The notes under the pieces are model-generated. The model was not told the DNA's origin. It worked only from the letters and a program-made list of their open reading frames with translations, and made no database searches. The position numbers were made by a program, and so were the translations under genes. Shown piece after piece: positions 29,691 through 38,859 of a stretch of DNA of 64,000 bases. The DNA lies in the NCBI RefSeq assembly GCF_004306155.1, contig NZ_BIMR01000038.1, forward strand, positions 1 to 64,000. Reading direction: 5' to 3'. The stretch is from Cellulomonas biazotea (GTDB lineage: Bacteria; Actinomycetota; Actinomycetes; Actinomycetales; Cellulomonadaceae). Every line of letters starts with the position of its first letter. The first letter of the stretch is position 1.

Positions 29691-30005
29691 CTAGGGCCTG
29701 CCGTGCCCGTCGGACGGCGGCACCCAGCCCTCGCGCTGGGCCAGCTCGAAGAACGCGGGCGTCCGGACCCCCGGCGCCGCGACCGCGTACCGGAGCGCCA
29801 GCCCCGACGCCTCCAGCGCGGTGAGGAACTCCGGCCAGGTCACCTCCTGCGCGCCCCTCCCGCTCGGCCCGCTCGGGAAGATCACCGCCGGGACGGGCAG
29901 CTCGCGGGGATCGTCCGAGTAGATGAGCGCGGGGACGGCGTCATGGGACTCCACGAACTGTCGGATCTCGTCCGGGTCGGTGGTCAGCCTCGTCACCTCG
30001 GCCAT
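29691..30005 (-). CDS. Hypothetical protein
   Basis: 104 aa, ATG at 30005 with GGGAG upstream. Soluble alpha/beta composition (PDEIRQFVESHDAVPALIYSDDPRELPVPAVIFP... WPEFLTALEASGLALRYAVAAPG). No family is recognised. It is the last chromosomal-looking gene before the defence island. Confidence 0.7.
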   Translation of the reverse strand: MAEVTRLTTDPDEIRQFVESHDAVPALIYSDDPRELPVPAVIFPSGPSGRGAQEVTWPEFLTALEASGLALRYAVAAPGVRTPAFFELAQREGWVPPSDGHGRP

Positions 30006-30728
30006 GGTGGCTCCCGTCGTCGGCAGTGGACCCATCGTCGCGCGGCGCAGCGACGGGCGCAGCCGGGGTGAGAGGGCGCGGCTCGTCGCGCTGGTTAGGG
30101 GCTCGGTGCGGACGCTCCGGCGTCGGCGGCCACGACCGACCTGCGTCGCGCGGACGCACGAGCGCAGGCGGACCTGCCGGTAGGCTGACCACCGCGTCGG
30201 CGCGTCACATGCCGACGACGCGCGGGCCGGACGAGCCCGGGCGCCTGGGCGCCTGGGCGCCTGGCGCCTGGGCACTTGTCAAAAATCGTCGAGGTGCAGT
30301 TCACCGCTCTGCCGACGGATGGGGCTGAAACGGACATCGGTAGATCTGGAAACGATCGCGCCGTCAGTGCGCGCGGCCTGAGCGTTTGCGCGAGCCGTCG
30401 GCCCCTGGAGACCGCGAGCCGCCACCGCCTCATGTAGCTGCCCCGAGGACTAGGCGATCGCCGTCGCTGCTTCTCAGCTGGCTGAGCTCCTCAGCCTGTG
30501 CCTTCGCTTTCACCCGGGTCGCCTCCACCTCGCTCATGCCGCGAGGTGAGGCGTGCCGGCTCGGGAACACACGGTCACGTGCGCGAACGCTTCTGGCCTG
30601 GCGGAACGGGTCCTATTCGGGTCGGCCGACGCTCGCGTTGGAGTCTGCTTCGGTCGAGGGCTGCGCCGACTAGCATCAGGCGAGCGAACGGAAGCCGTGA
30701 GATGCACGGCATCAGAGTCGGGTGGGCC
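30006..30728. other. Left boundary region of the defence island
   Basis: About 720 bases without a convincing gene. It includes four GGCGCCTG units at 30240-30270, and GC drops sharply after about 30280 (ACTTGTCAAAAATCG). This compositional step is the best candidate for the island's left junction. No integrase or clear direct repeat marks it. Confidence 0.5.
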
Positions 30729-32243
30729 ATGCGATTTCACACACGCTCCAAGTCCGATCGACCGACTGCCAGATCACTTAACGGCGCGTATCTAGTGGCC
30801 GACGCCTGGGACGACTATGGGTACAAGACGCTGTGGACACTGATTGTCGTGACGGACGGCAGAGTTGACGAGATTGGTGGCGTGAAGATCGGCGACAAGG
30901 CCGACAGTAGCCGCCCAGATCTGCCACCAGAGTTCTCAAAGTTGCCTGACCTGTATTTCTCGCTGGGTCAGGACGAAGATTACTACGATCGCCTCAACAC
31001 GCTGGGCCCAGATGAAGCGGCTCGAGTCCTCAATGGCCTGAACGACATCGCCCTCGACCTAAAGCGCTTCCATCAGGTCGAGTCACTGGATGTCACCCAG
31101 ACGTCGCTCCTCCGATGGGTTACCGCGGTGGCGGTGCAGACCCAGTTGCATCGGATAGCTCTTGGCGGCGCTCGCCTATCGCCGTATTCGTTCTGGTATG
31201 AAACGCCCGGCTCCGATCGGTATGGCGCCGCCGTGCAACCAAAGCGGCTCGACTTTGAGGTCGAGCCCACCTCGATGCCCCGAACCAATATCCATGTTCT
31301 CATCGGGCGCAATGGTGTCGGGAAATCGTTCATTCTGAACGATCTTGCAACCGCGTTGACGAGGCGGGAGTCGGCCGGATCGGTTGGGTTTGTACAGCGC
31401 AACGACGACAAGCTTGCCAACCGCTTCGCCAACGTCGTGTCTGTGGCCTTCAGCGCCTTCGACGGCTTCGAACGCCGACGCCAGTCGACGGCAGCGGGTG
31501 CGCTGCGGCATCACTATATCGGGTTGAAGAATATTCCGACGGCGGTCGGGGATAAGTCGTTGGGGCTGAAGGATCATGTCACCCTGGCGCGTGACTTCTC
31601 CCAGAGTCTCGGAAAACTGGAGAAGGGTGGAAGAATCGAGCGGTGGAATCGCATTTTGGGCCCCCTCCTCAGTGATCCGCTCTTCGCAGAGCTGCTCGAG
31701 CGCCTCCGCGAGGCCCAGGGGGACGAGCTTCGCGAACGAGCGCGGCGAGTCTTTGCGGAACTTAGCTCGGGCCACAAGATTGTGCTCCTGACGCTCACGA
31801 GACTGGTGGAGACGGTCGAAGAAGCGAGTCTGGTTCTGATAGACGAACCCGAGTCGCACCTGCACCCGCCCCTACTCTCCGCCTTCATGAGTGCGCTCTC
31901 CGAGTTACTTGAGGAGCGCAACGGTGTCGCGATCGTCGCGACGCACTCGCCCGTCGTGCTGCAGGAAGTATCGCGCTCCTGCGTTTGGAAGCTGATGGGC
32001 TCGGCAGGCGAACTTGCCGTTAGGCGTCCTGCGATCGAGACGTACGGCGAGAACGTCGGAACGCTGACCCAGGAGGTGTTCGGTCTGGAAGTAACGGAAG
32101 CGGGGTTTCATAGATCTCTGGCCGAGTTAGTCCGGGAATATCCGACGGCTGACTATGGCCGGCTGGTGGAGATGTTTGACGGACGATTGGGGGCCGAGGC
32201 GCGCGCTCTTCTGCAGTCGATGGTCTACTTCGCGAGGCAATAG
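30729..32243 (+). CDS. Septu PtuA-like SMC/ABC-type ATPase
   Basis: 504 aa from ATG 30729 (30702 also possible). Walker A is GRNGVGKS at 193-200, the signature-like stretch SSGHK is at about 346-350, Walker B is LVLIDEPESHLHPP at 367-380, and the switch His is in ATHSP (406). An N-terminal region of about 190 residues precedes the ATPase halves. The next gene, one base after the stop, encodes an HNH nuclease, and this two-gene order is that of Septu-type defence. GC is lower than in flanking housekeeping genes. Other OLD-like ATPase/nuclease pairs are the alternative. Confidence 0.75.
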   Translation: MRFHTRSKSDRPTARSLNGAYLVADAWDDYGYKTLWTLIVVTDGRVDEIGGVKIGDKADSSRPDLPPEFSKLPDLYFSLGQDEDYYDRLNTLGPDEAARVLNGLNDIALDLKRFHQVESLDVTQTSLLRWVTAVAVQTQLHRIALGGARLSPYSFWYETPGSDRYGAAVQPKRLDFEVEPTSMPRTNIHVLIGRNGVGKSFILNDLATALTRRESAGSVGFVQRNDDKLANRFANVVSVAFSAFDGFERRRQSTAAGALRHHYIGLKNIPTAVGDKSLGLKDHVTLARDFSQSLGKLEKGGRIERWNRILGPLLSDPLFAELLERLREAQGDELRERARRVFAELSSGHKIVLLTLTRLVETVEEASLVLIDEPESHLHPPLLSAFMSALSELLEERNGVAIVATHSPVVLQEVSRSCVWKLMGSAGELAVRRPAIETYGENVGTLTQEVFGLEVTEAGFHRSLAELVREYPTADYGRLVEMFDGRLGAEARALLQSMVYFARQ

Positions 32244-32244
32244 C

Positions 32245-33075
32245 GTGCTCCTGACAACTAGGCCGTCGATCGCGGCACGTGACGTCTTCGAGGCGTGCTG
32301 CGTCGGCATTGTGGACGCGCACCGAAAGGCGCGGCTGGTCCCGAACTCGTCGAAGATTGGGGCAGCGGCCGCGGATTACGCAACCGCGGCCCAACAGGGT
32401 AGGCTCCAAACAATCGTCGCCACATCATACGAGCCCTACGGTACCGCGACGGTCGGCGATTTCGTTTGGTTATACGATCAGCGCCTGGTTAGGAGTAGGG
32501 TCGGGCGCGGGTATTACGAGGCGATTCGAACGGGCAATCGCGACGAGAGATGCGCGCTTTGCAACGCGAAGCAGGCATCTACGCTGGATCACCACCTTCC
32601 CAAGGCCGAGCATCCGATCTTCGCGGTTACCCCGGAGAATCTCTTGCCCGCATGCCGGGATTGCAATGCGGCTAAGCTGGCGAGCCTGAGGCCCACGCTC
32701 AACACGTACTTTGACGATCTCGGACCGGGCAGATGGCTCAGCGCCGTCATTGTGATCCGTGGCGGGAGTTTCGTTCCCGACTTCGAGCTCGCCGTCCAGC
32801 CGACCTGGTCGCCTGCGCTGGCCGATCGAGCTCAGGCACACTTCGAGGTCCTGCGATTGCGGACGGTGTACTCGTTTGAGGCGAGTCGTCACCTCGTCGG
32901 CATCCGCGACCAGCTTGCCGGGCTCCTGGACCGGGGAGGGGCAGCCGCCGTTCAGTTGCACCTTCAGGAAGCGGCGGCGTCCTGGGCTGCCAACGACCCA
33001 AACTCCTGGCAGGCCGCGATCTACGAGGCGTGCGCGGCTTCGACCTGGTTCTGCGGAGGCGGTTTCAGGGGTTAA
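32245..33075 (+). CDS. Septu PtuB-like HNH endonuclease
   Basis: 276 aa from GTG at 32245, one base after the ATPase stop. The HNH/zinc core is C103-x2-C106, LDHHLPK (116-120) and C137-x2-C140-N, with ENLLPAC between. The remainder is helical. In Septu the nuclease acts only with its ATPase on phage or tRNA targets. Here the partnership is inferred from adjacency and the HNH pattern. It could equally be a generic McrA-like restriction partner. Confidence 0.75.
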   Translation: MLLTTRPSIAARDVFEACCVGIVDAHRKARLVPNSSKIGAAAADYATAAQQGRLQTIVATSYEPYGTATVGDFVWLYDQRLVRSRVGRGYYEAIRTGNRDERCALCNAKQASTLDHHLPKAEHPIFAVTPENLLPACRDCNAAKLASLRPTLNTYFDDLGPGRWLSAVIVIRGGSFVPDFELAVQPTWSPALADRAQAHFEVLRLRTVYSFEASRHLVGIRDQLAGLLDRGGAAAVQLHLQEAAASWAANDPNSWQAAIYEACAASTWFCGGGFRG

Positions 33076-33144
33076 CCCCCGATGGGCGACCCTCGGGAAG
33101 GGAGCATGACCGGGTATCCCGGACTGTCCGGAGAAGCGGGCCAT

Positions 33145-33265
33145 GCTCCCCCACCCTGCACGAACTCCTCGACAACTACCGATGGGCGGTTCAGGTAGTT
33201 GCTTGGACTCGACTTCGCAAGATTGGTGATCACCCCAAGGACGTCCGCGTGTCCGAAGATGCGGC
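33145..33265 (-). pseudogene. Remnant of a gene homologous to the C-terminus of the 35972-36394 protein
   Basis: Reading right to left, this stretch encodes HADVLGVITNLAKSSPSNYL then RPSVVVEEFVQ, which aligns with HVADILGAITDLAKTSPFKDL then SPSIVVQEFLQ of the gene at 35972. No start is present and flanking frames do not continue the similarity. It looks like a truncated paralogue left beside the HNH gene. Confidence 0.75.
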
Positions 33266-33349
33266 CGCCGAGTCGGACCGCAAGGCCGGCCACCCCCAAG
33301 GACGTCTACGTCGGCCCTCATCCTGCCCCCGTCGCACGGCGGGGGCAGG

Positions 33350-35308
33350 ATGAGGGTCATGCCCGATCTTGGAACTCCGCTCGAGCAGGTTCTGCAGGAC
33401 AAGTTGCTAAACGTCGGCGACTATCAGCGCCCGTATGCCTGGGAAGAGAAGCAGCTCTCGGACCTGTGGGCGGACATCGATCTGCTGGGGTCCCTTCCGC
33501 ATTACACGGGAACTCTCGTGCTCCAGGACATGGGGTCGACCCAGACGACGCGCTCGGGCCAGGTGCTCACGTTGTTCGATGTCGTCGACGGACAGCAGCG
33601 CCTGACCACTTGCGTCATCCTGCTGGATCGACTTCGGCGTGCGCTTCGCGACCAACGCGACCCAGACGCACAGGAAGCTGCGCACGATCTTGACCGCCTG
33701 GTGTACGTCAATGTCGACGGCGTACGGCGACCGCGCCTGGAACTCGGCGGCGACTTGCGCGAGTTTTTCGCTGACTCGATCATCGGCGATGACGCCCCAG
33801 AAGGTGCTCCTCTGCAACTCGGCGCCAGAAGGCTCCTGGCTGCCAGCCGGTACTTCGACAATCAGATCGCTGACCTGACGGCCGATGTCGCTCCCGAGGC
33901 CGGCCTCACACGCCTGCTGGCCCTCCGCGCGAGAGTTAGCCACCAGCTTCGGTTCCTGGTGTACAGCGTTGATCGGTCGGACGAGGTCGGAGTCTTGTTC
34001 GAGACGGTGAACGGCCGCGGCAAACCCCTGACCGAACTGGAGAGAGTCAAGAACTACCTGCTGTATCTCTCCAGGCAACTGAACGACGTCCAGCGGGACG
34101 ATGTGGCAGCCAACATCAACCGCTCTTGGTCGACCATCTTCAGCAATCTCGGTCGGGTCGGTCTCCGCGACGATGCACTGTTGCGCGCCCACTGGCTGGT
34201 GACCCAGGACGCCAACACCCGCAACTGGCATGGCGCGGACTCGGTCAAGGCGAAGTTCCCACGGTCCGCCTATGTCCCGGGGAGCAGCCGCCTGATCGGA
34301 GCGACCGAAGACGCCGCGAGCCCGGTGCCCGACGACCGCCTCTACCTCGCGCTCGACGCCTACATCAACTCGCTTCGCAAGAGCGCTGGGATCCTCGCGG
34401 ACGTGCACGATCCCGCCGCGACATATCCGAGCTACGCATCGGCAGGCTCGGAGATCGCACAGACAACGGCCGCCCTCCGGCGAAGTGGCTCGGTCGCCTC
34501 GTTCCACCCGTTGTTGCTGGCGACGCGCCTGGCTCACGCCGCGAACGCCGGTCTGTATCTGCGGGTCGTTCACTTTTGCGAGAGGTTCTCTGCCCGCGTG
34601 TGGGCGATCCGCGGTCTGCGCTCCAATGCCGGCGAGTCATCGATTCGCTGGGCGGCCCGGGACATGTTCACAGGAACCGCTCCTGACGAGGTCCTGGCGG
34701 GCTTGGAGCAGCGGCTCTGGCACCTCGCGCCCGACGAGGACGTCGTGTCCAGCTTCGGGGCCCTTGTTCAGTGGTACCCGCGTTCCACGGCCCACAAGTT
34801 CGTCCTCTACGAGTACGAGCTCTCGAAGCAGCGCGACGCGAGCGACCTGCCCCAGTTCGGTGACATCACCGCGAAAGGCAACAAGACGACGGAACACATC
34901 CTTCCGCAGACTCCCGCTTCGGACTCCGCCTGGTGGAAGAGCTTCACGCCCGAGCAGCATGCGAAACTTGTGCACGGCATCGGGAACCTGGTCTTGACGC
35001 GAGACAACTCGCGGTATGGGAATCGCGACTACCTCGATAGCGCAGACGGGCGCCGCGGGAAGCGAGGGCGTGAAGGACAGGCCGAACCCTGGTGCTACTA
35101 CAGCGAGTCCAACCTGGCGCGGGAGCGCGAACTGGCCATCCAGTTCTCTGAATGGACCCCGGCCACGATCGAGCGTCGAGCCTCCGATATCGCCGCGTGG
35201 GCTTTGACCCGGTGGCCCGCGCGTCGGCCGGCGGCAACCGAAGCTGACATCGACGACGACCGCCTCATCGAGGACGAGGAGGTCGACACCGAACAGGACT
35301 TCGAGTAG
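33350..35308 (+). CDS. GmrSD/BrxU-like type IV restriction protein (DUF262-DUF1524)
   Basis: 652 aa, ATG at 33350 (33359 also possible). The N-terminal DUF262 has DVVDGQQRLTTCVIL with the ParB-like nucleotide pocket (80-87). The C-terminal DUF1524 HNH-type nuclease has TEHILPQ (514-520) followed by GNLVLTRDNSRYGNRDY. The tail is acidic. GmrSD proteins cleave glucosylated or otherwise modified phage DNA using NTP, and BrxU of a known BREX island is one. Here it lies about 7 kb upstream of BREX, which fits complementary defence against modified phages. Confidence 0.88.
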   Translation: MRVMPDLGTPLEQVLQDKLLNVGDYQRPYAWEEKQLSDLWADIDLLGSLPHYTGTLVLQDMGSTQTTRSGQVLTLFDVVDGQQRLTTCVILLDRLRRALRDQRDPDAQEAAHDLDRLVYVNVDGVRRPRLELGGDLREFFADSIIGDDAPEGAPLQLGARRLLAASRYFDNQIADLTADVAPEAGLTRLLALRARVSHQLRFLVYSVDRSDEVGVLFETVNGRGKPLTELERVKNYLLYLSRQLNDVQRDDVAANINRSWSTIFSNLGRVGLRDDALLRAHWLVTQDANTRNWHGADSVKAKFPRSAYVPGSSRLIGATEDAASPVPDDRLYLALDAYINSLRKSAGILADVHDPAATYPSYASAGSEIAQTTAALRRSGSVASFHPLLLATRLAHAANAGLYLRVVHFCERFSARVWAIRGLRSNAGESSIRWAARDMFTGTAPDEVLAGLEQRLWHLAPDEDVVSSFGALVQWYPRSTAHKFVLYEYELSKQRDASDLPQFGDITAKGNKTTEHILPQTPASDSAWWKSFTPEQHAKLVHGIGNLVLTRDNSRYGNRDYLDSADGRRGKRGREGQAEPWCYYSESNLARERELAIQFSEWTPATIERRASDIAAWALTRWPARRPAATEADIDDDRLIEDEEVDTEQDFE

Positions 35309-35391
35309 GCCGTGGTGTCGCATTCCCGACTTGCCCGACCCCGCCGCTAGTACGGTGTCCCCGCAAGCTTGGTACGTCGAGCGAGGGTGGC

Positions 35392-35799
35392 ATGGGACTG
35401 CTCAACAAGGCATTGGTGAGTGGTGCTGTCCTAGTGGTGGGCGCGCGAGTTCGCGCGCAGGTTCGCGACGCTCGGGAGACCAAGCGTCGCAAGAGCTCTG
35501 CACCGCAGTTCGACACCCGTCTGAGCGGCCAGGACTTCATTGACATCGCGGGAGAGATCGCGAGGAAGACGCCACGGGTCGTGCGCGCCGAAGTCCGCGG
35601 AATGACCGTCACCCTGGTGGTGCGGTCCAATAGCGGTCTCACGAACTGGGAAGCTGAAGCCGATTTCAACGACTACGGGCGACTCACCGGCACGTACTGG
35701 CTGACCTCGGAGAACGATCAGTCGCCGATCCCTGAGTTCTTCGCGAGCGGGCTCCAAGATGAGGTCTGCAAGAGGATCGGGGCTCCCTCGGGGCCGTAA
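35392..35799 (+). CDS. Hypothetical protein with N-terminal hydrophobic segment
   Basis: 135 aa, ATG. The first 20 residues (MGLLNKALVSGAVLVVGARV) form a hydrophobic helix, followed by a basic stretch and an alpha/beta domain (TPRVVRAEVRGMTVTLVVRSNSGLTNWEAEADFNDYGRLTGTYWL). No family recognised. It could be membrane anchored. It lies 83 bases after the GmrSD gene and may belong with it. Confidence 0.6.
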   Translation: MGLLNKALVSGAVLVVGARVRAQVRDARETKRRKSSAPQFDTRLSGQDFIDIAGEIARKTPRVVRAEVRGMTVTLVVRSNSGLTNWEAEADFNDYGRLTGTYWLTSENDQSPIPEFFASGLQDEVCKRIGAPSGP

Positions 35800-35971
35800 T
35801 GCCGGCATCTGCTAGGTCCTGATCGTGCGGCGCTGATGATCGTGCGTCGGCGGCCTGAGATGACAGATGACGAGCCGGAGACCAACCCCGGATCCTGCGG
35901 TCACCCCGCGTCCGCTTCGTCGCCGCACTCGTCACTGTTGAGGTCGGGATCCAAGACCACGATGGTGTGAG

Positions 35972-36394
35972 CTAGAGCTCGATGACCCGCCCGCTCTGTA
36001 GGAACTCCTGCACGACGATCGAAGGACTCTTCAGGTCCTTGAACGGGCTCGTCTTGGCGAGGTCGGTGATCGCGCCGAGGATGTCCGCGACGTGCGCGGC
36101 CGCGTCGTCACCGTCCGACGCGAGAGCGGTGTCGAGGTTGTCGAAGAGTCGCCGGAAGTTCTCGCGGCGCTCGTCGAAGGTCCGGTCGAGTGCGGTGAGC
36201 AGGAAGTCTCGCTGCACCTGGATGATCTCCAGCTGGGTCTTCTCCCAAACACGGAGTTCCTGCCGCTTGGTCTCCTCTTGGCGGACGACGGCGACCCACT
36301 CGTTCGCCGAGCCCATGACGAGCCGGAACGCATCGACGACCATCGCCGGGCTCGGCTTCGGGAGCAGGGCTGCCACCTGTTGCGGGGTGCTCAT
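35972..36394 (-). CDS. Unknown helical protein, second gene of a two-gene module
   Basis: 140 aa, ATG overlapping the upstream stop (ATGA). Mostly helical, with an acidic/glutamine-rich middle (VRQEETKRQELRVWEKTQLEIIQVQRDF, then TFDERRENFRRLFDNLDTAL) that could coil. A truncated homologue of its C-terminus lies at 33145-33265. It is co-transcribed with the glycine-rich membrane protein at 36391. Function unknown. Confidence 0.75.
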   Translation of the reverse strand: MSTPQQVAALLPKPSPAMVVDAFRLVMGSANEWVAVVRQEETKRQELRVWEKTQLEIIQVQRDFLLTALDRTFDERRENFRRLFDNLDTALASDGDDAAAHVADILGAITDLAKTSPFKDLKSPSIVVQEFLQSGRVIEL

Positions 36395-37386
36395 GCGTAC
36401 TTCCTTAGGATCTCGACGGACGCTTCGGTCAGCTCACCGGTGCTCGGGTCCAGAACCGGCGTGCTTAGGACTTCCTTCACTGCGGTGACAAGCTGCAGGG
36501 CTTGCACGAACTCGCGGGCGTGAAGATTCGGATCGAAGTCCACTGACTCGAGTCGGTCGAGGGCCTCAGTGGCGCGCTTAGCGAGGTTTCCGAGGGTCTC
36601 GCGAAGTTCCTCGATCCGGTGGCCAACGGCGCCGAGCAGGTCTTCGACGAGCTTGATGCGTTCGATCTCGACGTTCACGGACGCTGCGAACCCGTGTGCC
36701 TTGGTCTTGGTTCGTGCTCCGGCGACGCCCATCGTGAAGCCACCGACCAACAGGACCGGGACGACCGTCACCAGGCCCAGGACGGCGCTGCCGGCCGCGA
36801 CACCGCCACCGCCGGCTGCGATCGGGCCACCCCCAAGCCACGCCAGCGTGGCGCTCTGTGCGGCGGCTCCGCTCAGTGAGGAGATCGCGGTACCGGTGCC
36901 TGCGGTCGCGAACGCGGAAACGCCCCACACGGCGGCTGCCTGCGCGGACACGCCTGCGCCGACCGCGCTGACCAGTCCGGTTACACCCGTCGTGACGTTC
37001 TCGGCGGCGGCGACGTACTTCGGGATGTTCGGTACCCGGATCCGGACGCCGTCGACCTTCTTGAAGTTGAGGCGCTTGACGAGGTGCTCGTTTCGTTCGA
37101 GCCAGTCGGCGAGCCGGCCGACGCTCTGGGCGTGGACCTGGATCTGGTAGGCGCCGTAGTCGCGGGCCAGCTCCTCCGTGCGTCGCTGTGCCGCGTCGCA
37201 CTGGGAGATGGCCTCGTCGAACCGCTGGGTGGCGGTGTTGCGGATGGAGCGGCCCCTGGCGGTGTCGATGACTCCCTTTGCGCCGACACCGACCGCCGCG
37301 ACTGTCGCGGCGCCGAGGGGGACCAGAACCTTCCACCCAGCCTTGCCGATCGCGGGGATCGCCTTGAGCGCGAGCTGGACGACCAT
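36391..37386 (-). CDS. Unknown glycine-rich membrane-inserting protein, first gene of a two-gene module
   Basis: 331 aa from ATG at 37386, preceded by AGGGAGG; an upstream in-frame start at 37527 is less likely. Features: a short hydrophobic N-terminus, a helical region (about 45-115), then a long Ala/Gly-rich hydrophobic block (about 130-225, with GAGVSAQAAA, WLGGGPIAAGGGGVAAGSAVLG and VVPVLLVGGFTMGVAG) that resembles glycine-zipper membrane segments, then a coiled-coil-like C-terminus. The pattern suggests a pore or membrane effector held by a soluble partner. This is a guess without family support. Confidence 0.7.
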   Translation of the reverse strand: MVVQLALKAIPAIGKAGWKVLVPLGAATVAAVGVGAKGVIDTARGRSIRNTATQRFDEAISQCDAAQRRTEELARDYGAYQIQVHAQSVGRLADWLERNEHLVKRLNFKKVDGVRIRVPNIPKYVAAAENVTTGVTGLVSAVGAGVSAQAAAVWGVSAFATAGTGTAISSLSGAAAQSATLAWLGGGPIAAGGGGVAAGSAVLGLVTVVPVLLVGGFTMGVAGARTKTKAHGFAASVNVEIERIKLVEDLLGAVGHRIEELRETLGNLAKRATEALDRLESVDFDPNLHAREFVQALQLVTAVKEVLSTPVLDPSTGELTEASVEILRKYA

Positions 37387-37523
37387 CTGGACACGACCTC
37401 CCTGGCGCACGTTGCCGCCCAAGGATCCCAGACGCCTGCTGTGGATTGCAGGGACATCCGGGTGAGGTTCATCGGGGGTCGTGCTGCGAGGCCGGGCGAT
37501 TGTCGGGCGCCGAAACCGCGGAC

Positions 37524-38045
37524 TCACAGCAGTCCGGCGAGCCGGTACAGGACGAGCGAGCCAGCGACGGCGACGTTGAGGCTGGCTCCCGTGCCGATCT
37601 AGGGGATCTCGACGGCGAGGTCGAGCAGGTCTAGCGCCTCGGGGGGGATCCCGCTCTGCTCGTGGCCGAGGACCATCACGGTGCGCCTGCGGGCGGCGGG
37701 TAGGTCCCCGAGTCGCACCGACTCCTCGGTCAGCTCCACGCCGACGATCGCCGTGTCACGCTCCCGTTGCTGTTCGAGCCAGCGGATCGGGTTCCCGGTC
37801 CAGTGCACGCATGCTGGGTGGCGCAGGGTGTTGCCGCGCCTGAGGGCTTCGGGGAGCCATGGCAGTCGGGGGACGGCGAGGCATGCACCGACGGCGTCGC
37901 AGGTGCGTAGCAGGGTGCCGAGGTTGATGCCGTGCAGTGGCCAGAGCGGGGCGGCGATCAGGTGGTCCCAGCAGGAGTGGGGCCGGCGGCGGCGTTCGCG
38001 GCGAAGGTCCTTGGGGGTGCGTACACGCACCTGCGGGCCGTTCAC
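37524..38045 (-). pseudogene. SpoU-family rRNA/tRNA 2'-O-methyltransferase broken by an in-frame TAG
   Basis: From GTG 38045 the protein has SpoU motif 1 (INLGTLLRTCDAVG) and motif 2 (VMVLGHEQSGIPPEAL). At VEIP it meets TAG (37599-37601). The same frame then continues IGTGASLNVAVAGSLVLYRLAGLL to a TGA at 37524, which is exactly the family's motif 3 and C-terminus. So a single nonsense codon removes the last 24 residues, including SAM-binding knot residues. It is either a recent pseudogene or a sequencing error. Confidence 0.85.
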
Positions 38046-38235
38046 CGGTGGGTGAGGGGAGTCCCTCCGAGCTCAGCGGTCATGATGCGGCGTGCTTCGC
38101 GGCGCACGCGGGCCATCATCGGGAGACCCCATCGTCGCACCAGGATGTGCCTCGTGGCAGCCGGGGTCTCGTTCCCGTTCTGGAAAAGACGCTCGGCCGG
38201 TTCCGCCCTCCCCGACTGATCGTCGTGCGCGTTGA

Positions 38236-38859
38236 TCAGCCGGTCGGGATGGCTGCCGCTAGTGCCTCGTGCCCTACCGACCGCAGGAGCTCCGCCAGCC
38301 GAGCGCGCACTTCACGCGGCTCGGTCGTCGCGGCGGCAGCCAGGCGCCCTGGATCGGCCCGGGCAGACATGAGTAGCACCCGAAGCGCGGAGGTCGCCTC
38401 ACCGTCGGAGACCTCGACAACGTCATGCCACGCCTCGAGCACCTCGAGCACCGCCACCTCGACCGCAGCCAGACCCTGATCCACCCGCCCGGTACGTGCG
38501 GCGCGAGCGACGAACCTGACGCCAACGACCGACGTCGGCGCGCGTCGGGGGACGGCAACCAGTGCGACCCGCGGCACCTGCGTCGACAACCGGAGCGCAT
38601 GCGCAGCCGACGCGCCCGCGGGACCCACCCCCGGCGTCGCGCCCAGCAAAGCACTCGTGATCTGCTCAGGTGTCGGCGCCGAGAAGCCGAGCGGCGTCGA
38701 ACGGCCCCGCCAGTAGAGGCCCGGATGAACTCGCTTCAGTTCGCCCGTCGCGGCCAGGAAAGCGAGCAGGCGATGCCTCGTCGAGCGCGCTCCGCGCAGG
38801 TCATCGGCGGTCCAGAACCGGTCGACGCTGGACAGGATCGTTCCCCTCTGCGACGTCAC
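38236..38859 (-). CDS. AbiEi/DUF6088-like winged-helix protein, last gene of an unknown operon
   Basis: 207 aa, GTG directly abutting the upstream stop. The N-terminus FWTADDLRGARSTRHRLLAFLAATGELKRVHPGLYWRGR is the winged helix of AbiEi-type antitoxins. The middle (about 60-125) has the AbiEi-like ASAAHALRLSTQVPRVALVAVPRRAP and VRFVARA strands. An AbiEii nucleotidyltransferase partner is not next to it. It may act as regulator or antitoxin for the preceding genes, or be an orphan. Confidence 0.75.
   Translation of the reverse strand: MTSQRGTILSSVDRFWTADDLRGARSTRHRLLAFLAATGELKRVHPGLYWRGRSTPLGFSAPTPEQITSALLGATPGVGPAGASAAHALRLSTQVPRVALVAVPRRAPTSVVGVRFVARAARTGRVDQGLAAVEVAVLEVLEAWHDVVEVSDGEATSALRVLLMSARADPGRLAAAATTEPREVRARLAELLRSVGHEALAAAIPTG

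Noticed and set aside
38236-38859. Complete AbiE toxin-antitoxin system
   Set aside because: Only an AbiEi-like protein is present here. No nucleotidyltransferase of the AbiEii type adjoins it; the one at 28014 is 10 kb away with its own HTH partner.
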